From contig NW_013171868.1 in assembly GCF_000151665.1 (NCBI RefSeq), positions 69,501-133,500 of the forward strand: a DNA stretch of 64,000 bases, written 5' to 3'. Both the position numbers and the translations under genes were made by a program. The DNA is from Blastocystis hominis (Eukaryota > Sar > Bigyra > Opalinata > Blastocystidae). The notes under the pieces were generated by a model that had not been told where the DNA came from, did no database searches, and worked only from the letters and a program-made list of their open reading frames with translations. Of the stretch, positions 57,051 to 64,000 are shown piece after piece (position 1 is the first letter of the stretch; every line of letters starts with the position of its first letter).

Positions 57051-58577
57051 GAAGGAAATAACACTGACCTACTGATAGATGAGCCGAAAACGAGCCAGAT
57101 TGCTGTCTCGCTAAGACCTCAGGCTCAACGCTTGCAACGATCTCAGACCTATTCCCTGCCTCCGATATCACTTACTAGTATGGTTAGTTACAGGATATTC
57201 ATCGAACTAGCTCAATTCCCTTCCTTTCATGGAGAGGTTGATATTTCCCCCGACTCCCAGTCATCTAATTTTATGTCGGCTCTCCGTGAACGAAGCCAGA
57301 GTCTATTGCGTAGCTTCAGATCTTTGTCTCATTCTCTTACTCCTTCGCAAATATCGGACGATATCTGTACCAATTTTTAATTCTTTTGATCGAGCTAGAT
57401 TCTGATATTGTCCCTCAGAACATTTTTGACACTTCGTATGACAACGTAATTCCTCTCTCCTTTCCTCACTCCCAGGAGCTCGTTTTTCGAGCCGCCTCCA
57501 TTCTCCATCTCACTCCCGCCGTGAAAAAACGCGTTCTCATTCGCAACCGGTTTCCCCGATTTCCCCTTCTCATCTAGCTATTCGCTCCATCGCCGCACGA
57601 TCATCCAAGGCAACGGCATTTCCTATCTCCCGGAGATCGTTTTAACCCACGACAGCATGGGCAAAACCTTCCAAGCGCGCCGCTTAACTCGGCATTACTC
57701 AGCCTACTCGGTCGATCCGCTCTTCCCTCCCGTCGCCATCCGCTCCCTCCTCAAAGTACTCGGTTTCCACGTTTCTCCAGTAGTCGTGCGTGAGCGAAGC
57801 GTACCAATTCGAAGAGAAAGACTTCCAACTCGCGCTGCGCATTCAAAGCGATCTCAACAATCTCCGCGGGAATCCCCACGTCGTGAAACTCCTCCACCTG
57901 TTCGGTACTTATCGTGTAGGGGGTGTTCTTTGTGTAGAGACGCCGATGGAGATCCTGAGCATCACGGAAGTCGTGAACGGGACCATCGAAGAGTATCAAG
58001 GCTGGATCGCGTCCACGTGTCTCGTTCAAAACATTTTTAAACAGATCGTCGCGGGGTACGCCAATCTTCGCGCCGTGGGCTTTTACCACTGCAATCTATC
58101 CGCAAAAACAGTGTTCCTCCAGCTGAAACCCTCCGAGGAGAATCCGGGAATTCCAGAAATCCTCGCGAAAATCGCGGGATTCGAACAAGCGGTGGCGGTT
58201 TCCAGCGACGGGGGTTTCGTTGTGGGGGAGTCACGTGTGTGCGGAGAATGTTCGTATGCGGCTCCAGAAGTAGGGGGTATTTCTGCCATGCGAAATAGTG
58301 TTTCGGAGATGGTTTCCGCGCGGATCAAGCGGATGTGTGGAGTCTGGGAGTGATTTTGTTCTTTTTGCTGACGGGCGAAGTGCCGTTTAACATCGCGAAT
58401 GAGAGCGATGAGCTGTTCTGGATGTTTAAGCGGAACGGATTCGACGCGATCGCGGAGGAATTGGAGGAAGTGCACGCCAATCCGCAGGCGGTGGAGCTGC
58501 TGCGACGCGTTTTTGTGGTGGATCCGATGGAGCGAATCACGTTCGAAGAGCTGCGGAACTGCGTGTATGTACTCTAA
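57051..58577 (+). CDS. Protein-kinase-fold protein, probable pseudokinase
   Basis: ATG 57051 (MEGNNTDLLIDEPK) opens a Ser/Gln/Leu-rich N-terminus (SQTYSLPPISL; RERSQSLLRSFRSLSHS). The kinase domain follows: GKTFQARRL (glycine-loop end), VAIRSLLK with Arg where the beta-3 Lys should be, and GNPHVVKLLHLF. GFYHCNLSAKTVFL stands in place of the HRDLKxxN loop, KIAGFEQAV in place of DFG, then YAAPEV (intact APE) and VWSLGVILFFLLTGEVPF. The C-lobe reads VDPMERITFEEL (R-I-T). All three catalytic signatures are altered while structural ones are kept, so it probably scaffolds rather than phosphorylates. The intron near 57750-57780 contains a TTTCCACG word. TAA 58575, with TGTTTGTT at 58716. Confidence 0.75.
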
Positions 58578-58966
58578 GCGAAGATTCTATAGTTGTTGTT
58601 GTTGTTGATGATGATTTGGACTGCTGGTTTGGGATTGAATTGTTTGGAAGGAGGGGAGTTAAGGGAGTTTTTTGTTTGCTACAGCTGATTTCGTTTCATG
58701 TTGTACTTTAGAAAGTGTTTGTTCGAAAGAGAAGGAGAATCGTGATGATGTGGAGATTGGAATGAGCGTGAATAAAGCAATGAATCAATCATATAACAAA
58801 GTAGTAGAATCCTATTGATATTCTATTCTATCCTTCCTTGATTCCTTGATTCCTTGATTCCTTGATTCATCCACCCGTTGATTCGCATTTCAAACAAACA
58901 CAATTCCATGAGATCGATTTACGTTCAGCTTCGTTCTTTTCAAATTTCACAAACCCATTCTCCAAG
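58578..58966. other. Convergent intergenic region with two octamers and simple repeats
   Basis: Contains a (TTG)n run near 58592, TGTTTGTT on the plus strand at 58716-58723 (kinase-like gene), and TGTTTGTT on the minus strand at 58893-58900 (PTH2). Four tandem copies of the 10-mer CTTGATTCCT lie near 58834-58868. No gene seen. Confidence 0.6.
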
Positions 58967-59606
58967 CTACAAAAGCTTCAGAGGGTGCGATCCTTCTCGT
59001 CCTGTGATTTTATCGATGCGTTCTTCTCGATCGGGACCCAAGGCGACCACGGTAAACGTGTTCGGCTCCAGCTGCGTTCGACCCGCATCGCACTACAAAT
59101 CGATCGATACGATAACCACTACCACTGCATAGTACGTCAGTCCTGCCTTCTGAGCCTCCGCGCAAATCTCCATGTAGGCCGCTTCATCGGGACATTGCAG
59201 CGCGACCTTCTTGCATCCACTGCGCTGCCAGGCCTTGTAAAGGTCTAGTTATGAACGAAGATAGGAAAAAGCACCTTTGGTTTGGCGACGAGCCCGATTC
59301 ACGGCTCCCACAGCTGCGTGGCAGCACTGTGCACAAACCTTTCCCTTGGTCATAGGCAAGTCTTTTCGGACGCACAGAACCATCTTTAAACTGTAGTCTA
59401 CGAGATCAGGGTTCAATGGAACGCAAACCAGGCTCCTCGTCTTCCTCCTCACTTTCTGAATCACTGGATTCCTCCGAATCACTCTCTTCCGCTTGCTCCT
59501 CCATCTCTTTCATAACTCTCTTTTTCTCCCAGAACGCACCTGCAAAAAACGCAGCAGCCAGCAGGGCAGCGAGAAGTCCCCAAAACACCACAGCTCCAAA
59601 CTCCAT
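58967..59606 (-). CDS. PTRH2: Peptidyl-tRNA hydrolase 2 (PTH2)
   Basis: Releases tRNA from prematurely ended peptidyl-tRNA; the animal protein is anchored in the mitochondrial outer membrane. ATG 59606 gives [21 protein letters not shown], an N-terminal anchor. A charged linker ([19 protein letters not shown]) follows, then after introns the PTH2 fold: [27 protein letters not shown] with the conserved Lys and His. After an intron near 59240-59275 comes [17 protein letters not shown], then [19 protein letters not shown] and IDKITG. Ends PLKLL with TAG 58967-58969. The anchor-plus-acidic-linker layout matches human PTRH2. Only 11 bases separate its ATG from the upstream gene's poly(A) octamer. 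Confidence 0.9.
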
Positions 59607-59616
59607 GTGTGAATCC

Positions 59617-59624
59617 AACAAACA
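59617..59624 (-). terminator. TGTTTGTT octamer of V-ATPase subunit a
   Basis: Exact minus-strand octamer, 27 nt after the V-ATPase stop and ending 11 nt before the PTH2 start codon. Confidence 0.65.
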
Positions 59625-59650
59625 ATCAAGTCAACGACCCAACTGCAGAG

Positions 59651-62269
59651 TTACCAGTCCTCTCCGACGAGCAAATCGTGGAAGTTGAGGGGAGCGAACT
59701 TGTATCCCTTTCCATTGTAGAACTTGTCCTGGAACTCGACCCAGTGGAGACGCAGCGCGTGCAGGTAGCACTCCAGCGCGTCCATCACGAGCAGCACACC
59801 GAGCGTGACCAGCGCGAAGAACACGAAGAGCACGTAGAGCGCGATGGGGTTGCCGCTGAGCACGGCGGGCTGCATGATCTTGCCCCAGAAGACCTCCGAG
59901 AGCTCTACGATCGATCGACCGCCCAACGCCAACGCGAGTGCGCGAGGGACAGCGCCCAGAGACGCAGGTAGGACGCGGTGTGGGACACGCAGCCCAGACA
60001 GAACTCGATGGTCTCGATGCCCTGGAAGATGAAGAGCTCCGACAGCGAGGTGGGCTCCTCGTCCTCGTGCGGGAGCGTGGGGTTGGCCATCAGCTCGGTC
60101 TGCGGCTCCTCGTGGGGGTGGCGCTTGTGCTTGAGGTGGAGGACGAAGGGCTTGAGGAGGAGCATCCAGGGAATGGAGATGACCATCGCGAGAAGCAGGT
60201 AGAGCTGGACCTTGTCCTGCGAGGGGAAGAGGCGCTGCTTCTCCTCGATCACGCCGGGGTGCAGCGCGAAGTCGATGAGCATGTTGATCAGCTGCGGCGG
60301 ATCGCGATGCTCCGCCATGCGCGCGTCCCAGTTCTAGAGGTAGGAGAGAGAAAGAGAGAGAGAGTACGATGAGCCACTTCATGATGATCATCACGACCAT
60401 CCAGCCGAAGAAGGACAGCAGATAGAGCATCTGGGGAATGGCCTCGCAGAAGAGATCGACCCAGTCGTGGTGGTAGAACACGTTCATGAACTTCAGACAC
60501 ACTCCGAGGATCATCTGCGCCACGCCGAAGATCACCGCGAACTTCATCTTGAAGGAGTTGTAGAAGAGCAGCGAGTTCGACTTGTCGTGCCACACGGGGT
60601 CCAGACCGAACGGGTACACGCGGCCCGTCCACACCGCGGTGTTGGAGCCCTCGAACTTCCAAGTGGTGCCGAACCAGTCCACGCCCAGCGAGAACTGATC
60701 GTTGTAGAGGAAGCCCACGTACATTGCGAACACGCCCATCAAAATCAGCATGCAGCGGCCCGAGAAGATCATGCTGATCATCTCGTTCATGCCGTTCTTC
60801 TTGAGCTGCTTCGAGAAGTAGAGGAAGTAGATGGCGGCCAGCGTGATGAAGATGGCTACGCTCACAGACGCGCCTCAATGCTACCGTGTCCGAAATCGCC
60901 GAACATCACTCCGAACTGGAAGGGGAACGTCACCAGCGTGAACACGGCGGGGTTGCACTCCTTGTACGACGGCACGCCGTACGTGTCCACCACGCACTGC
61001 GTGATCGACGTGAACTCGTTCGTGTAGAAGTGCGTCGGCGGCTTCGGCCACGGCTTGCTCATCACGGCCAGATATCCCGACGACTCCTTGCCGCGGTGCA
61101 CGTCCGCGATGACCTCGCGGATGCTGTCCACCGTCTCAGTAAGCACCCAGCCCTCGCCGTACATGTTCCCGCTCGGCACCGACCGGAACTTATTGAACAC
61201 GTCGTACACCGCCTTCTCCTTCTTGATCGTCCACTCCCAGGTCTTGATGTACTTCGCCACGTTCCGCAGCAGCGTCTCGCACTTGTCGATGTTGAGGTTC
61301 AGCACGCGCTCCGCGTCCTCCAGCTCCGTGATCACTTGCTGGTAGGCCGAACTCACCTCGGCGGGCTGCGTGAAGTCCACGTCGTACACGTGGCCCTCGA
61401 ACGAATCGATGATGCGGCGCACCTTGCTTTCGATCAGCGAGGACCGGAAGAACAGCAGGAACGCGCACATGTACACGTCTTTGCCCGTCTCCGCGTCCGC
61501 CAGCGGCGTGTCGATGCGAGCGAACCGCACGAAGCAGTTCCCGCGCGTCGCGCGGAAGAGCATCCGCTCGAAGGAGAGCTTGTCTTCGTCCTTCAGAATA
61601 CCCGCGATGTAGCCGAAGCGGATCGAACTCGCTTTTTCTACTGCTCAGACAGCACAGCGAGGAGAGGATACCTAGGTTGCTGTACGTGTCCTGAGGGAGA
61701 GCGACCTGCTCTTCCTTCATTTTGGTGTAGCTTTCTTTGAAGAAGCCGCTCGTCAGCTCCAGAACGAAGCGCTGCTCCACCTTCTGATTGTACTGCTTCG
61801 TCAGCGTCACGTTGTAGTCGTTGTACTGACGCAGCTGGCTCTCCTGCTTCTCCAGGAGCGATTCCAGAGAGGTGAGAAGGTACTCGGAGGTCACGTTTCG
61901 ATCGGCTCCAATGGTGTTCAAATAATCTTCAATCTCAATGCCTTCCTATTCATGATCAGCGCGATGCCGAGAGCGCTCCTACCTCAGGCTTCAAGTTGTA
62001 GCGAGCCAATTGAGCCTTGAAGTATTCGATACGACGTTCCATCTCATCACAACGACGAATGTAGCTTACATAGCGTCTCTGTGCAAGGGTTTGCTCATAG
62101 TTCAACTACAGCGATAAATCCGCAACCCGTACTCGCCTACATCTGTAAACTGAACATTGTTCATCGTTCCAATTTTGTCGACAAAATCGTGAAGTGCTGT
62201 CTCGTGAATCAGCATGTTCACGTAAGTCATGTCGCTGGAGCGAATCCACTGGAAGAATTTACCGGACAT
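59651..62269 (-). CDS. V-type H+-ATPase subunit a (Vph1/Stv1 type)
   Basis: Membrane stator subunit forming the proton half-channels. ATG 62269 (MSGKFFQWIRSSDMTYVNML) leads into the N-terminal cytosolic domain: NVQFTD, then RMEYFKAQLA-type helices near 62000, and LLFRATRGNCFVRF near 61560. HRGKESSGYL and TNEFTSITQCVVDTYGVPSYKECNPAVFT lie near 61100-60950, then FGVMFGDFGHGSIEA, the family's signature entry to the membrane domain. TM segments follow, with CVSHTASYLRLWALSLAHS near 59960; the Arg in YLRLW corresponds to the essential proton-path Arg. MDALECYLHALRLHWVEFQDKFY is the canonical C-terminal signature. TAA 59651-59653. Several 30-50-nt introns, including near 60340, 60865 and 61640. Confidence 0.93.
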
Positions 62270-62460
62270 TCTTAGCGGTCTTCTCTACGCGTGAGCACGC
62301 TTCAATACAAAATACATCGACAATTTGATGATGATGTTTCAATTGGAGAACTGTGGAAATGGACAAAAATCGGACGTATTTTCTCCGATGCCGTTTCCCC
62401 TTCTTTTTACGCCCAATCGTATAAAAAAACAAACCAATGCAATGCAACTCAAAACAAAAA

Positions 62461-64000
62461 CTAATACAGAGAATCTTCCAAAGGTACAAGCGAGGGAATC
62501 TTCTCATTCACACGAGAGAGCCAGAGGTTGGCGCACTCCGGATGGTACGGATTTCCTAAGTGACTTGCGAGCTTTCGATCCGAGCTCGAATGATGCAAAC
62601 ATAACTGACAGCAATCCTGCCCACACTCCTCAAATTCCATCGGCTCATACACAATTTTCTCGTCCTGGTACTGGTTCACTCTCTTCACCATCTGCTTGAA
62701 GGTTCGTTCGAGGGTGTCGAAACATCCCTCCATCCGGCTTCCCACAATCATCATATCTTCATCCACTCGCTGTGCTACGCGTACCGCCCACATCACATCT
62801 ATTTTTAACCTTCCCGCCAAACCCCACTTTCCATTAACCGCTTCGTCTTCGCATCTCCCAAAACCGCATCCTCCACATCCGCATCCACCGCGTCCATCCA
62901 CTTCTTCGCCTCTTCCACGATCTGTCTGCATTGCACAAGCATGCTCGTCCAGTACTGCGGAAACTCCCTATTTCCCTCCACCGACACCTTTTCCACCACC
63001 TCCGTGAACCTCCGCGCCGTCCTCACCCTCCGGAGGAAGCTCTCCAAATCGTTCATTTCCACAAACAGCACCGGATCCTCCGGCAAAATCGAATTCGTTA
63101 CACTTCGAAAACATTCTTCGCACGCGTCCAGACGCTTCCGGATCTACTTCTCATCCACCTCGCCCGATCGCACCGTCTCCAACTCGTTCGGCACTGCCGG
63201 CCGCTCTGAGAAATGCCGAACGATCTCCGCCGGCGTTGGAATCGACCGCTACTCCTCAAATCCGCACGCCGCCTACCTGTAACGCCCGCACTTCCTCCAC
63301 CGGCGCTTTCCCCGCGATTTTCGACCGAATCTGCGACAGCACCGACAGGTACCGCGGGAATTTCTCGATCTCGCGGAAGTCGCCGCGGCGCAGCAGCGAT
63401 TCGAAGAGTTCCTGGACGTCTTCCACGAAGTTCCGCGGCGGTTTCGACGATGAAACGCCGCTTCCCAGCAGAGGCGCCGGCGCGTTCTCCCTCAATTTCG
63501 CGATTTCCCCGCGGATGCGCTCCAGCGAGGCTTGCGCGCTGGCGCAGAAGGCGAGTTCCGCGGGGATGGAAGGGATGTCGCAGAGATAGACTGGGTTGGA
63601 GAGGAGAAAAAGTGGAAACGGGGCTTCCGCGGGGGCGTGCGCGGATCGGCGAGGAGGACGAGGAGGCGGATCTGGAGCGGGCGGGAGAGGAGGGAGAGGT
63701 CGGGCTGCTCGTCGAGGAGCGAGGCGACGGCGGATTTGAGGGAAGGGAGCGGCGCTTGGAGGGAGCGCAGCACGCGGATGGCGGATTTGAGCGGCAGCGA
63801 GGCGGAGCCCGGCGAGGCGAAGACGCGCGCGGCCACGCGCTGCCAGACGATGGAGGCCTTCGCGATCCCTGCCGGTGAGAAGGGGGAAACGGGGAAACAG
63901 TCGGTGGCGGAGGGCGAGGAGAGCGGATGGGAGGAGGGAGGGCCGAGGAGGGAGGGCGAGGGGAGAGGTGGAGAGAGAGGTTGAGATTGGAGAGGCGATG
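62461..64000 (-). CDS. Large protein with Cys/His C-terminal domain, N-terminus beyond the window
   Basis: At least five exons of a mostly helical protein. Recognisable segments in order are LKSAIRVLRSLQAPLPSL near 63750, FVEDVQELFESLLRRGDF near 63400, LVFVEMNDLESFLRRVR-type helix near 63050, and TLERTFKQMVKRVNQYQDEK near 62700. The C-terminal CGQDCCQLCLHHSSSDR...NPYHPECANLWLSRV ends with TAG 62461-62463. The Y-H-P-x-C-A-N-L-W-L pattern recalls the zinc-binding end of synergin-gamma/aftiphilin clathrin-adaptor accessory proteins, but this is a tentative memory-based comparison. A 30-nt intron lies near 63877-63906. The minus frame is open to base 64000 with no convincing start. Confidence 0.5.

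Overview
The window looks like nuclear DNA of a very compact eukaryote, most likely the gut stramenopile Blastocystis. Three things point there. Genes are packed tens to a few hundred bases apart. Coding regions are cut by very short GT-AG introns, nearly all 25-50 nt and typically 29-32 nt. The octamer TGTTTGTT recurs just past gene ends on the coding strand; it is the published Blastocystis polyadenylation-associated motif, and there it accompanies stop codons completed by the poly(A) tail. Three genes here (RUS1-like, PFA-DSP phosphatase, USP48-like) have no in-frame genomic stop before the octamer. The species call is inference; introns and motifs are seen directly. Gene models were spliced by eye, so gene spans and key motifs are firmer than every exon edge.

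Layout. 1-8.2 kb: a DENN-domain protein (minus, cut by the left edge), a USP53/54-like protein with a huge Pro-rich tail (plus), and an unrecognised many-pass membrane protein (plus). 8.3-18.4 kb: VPS15 (minus), an AT-rich gap, a ubiquitin protease (plus), an AAAP amino-acid transporter with an apparent 1-nt frameshift (minus). 18.7-28.5 kb (all plus): a Thr/Glu-repeat protein with a PIP-box-like motif, a 65-aa ORF, CENATAC/CCDC84, a RUS1/DUF647 protein, an UNC93-like carrier and a tiny single-pass protein. 28.5-31.0 kb: three tandem ARF GTPase genes (minus) in 871-bp units. 31.3-38.6 kb (plus): membrane RING-H2 protein, VPS51, a mitochondrial-type GCK/CX9C protein (copy A), PUS10. 38.8-46.3 kb: an intronless Ig-like surface protein (minus), GCK copy B (plus), a PP2C phosphatase (minus), an AT-rich unknown (plus). 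46.3-64 kb: RAB3GAP2-like (plus), PFA-DSP/Siw14-like phosphatase and USP48-like protease (minus), a probable pseudokinase (plus), PTH2, V-ATPase subunit a and a large C-terminally Cys/His-rich protein (all minus, the last cut by the right edge).

Functional themes are housekeeping rather than one operon-like system: membrane traffic (DENN, VPS15, ARF x3, VPS51/GARP, RAB3GAP2, V-ATPase a), ubiquitin turnover (three USPs, RING-H2), RNA processing and translation (CENATAC, PUS10, PTH2), and organelle biology (the two GCK proteins and RUS1, all with presequence-like N-termini). The most interesting items are the two anchored GCK proteins, whose Cys pattern resembles Mia40; the polyadenylation-made stops, including a perfect bidirectional palindrome between convergent genes; and the kinase that has lost all three catalytic signatures. 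I saw no rRNA, tRNA, CRISPR array or transposase.
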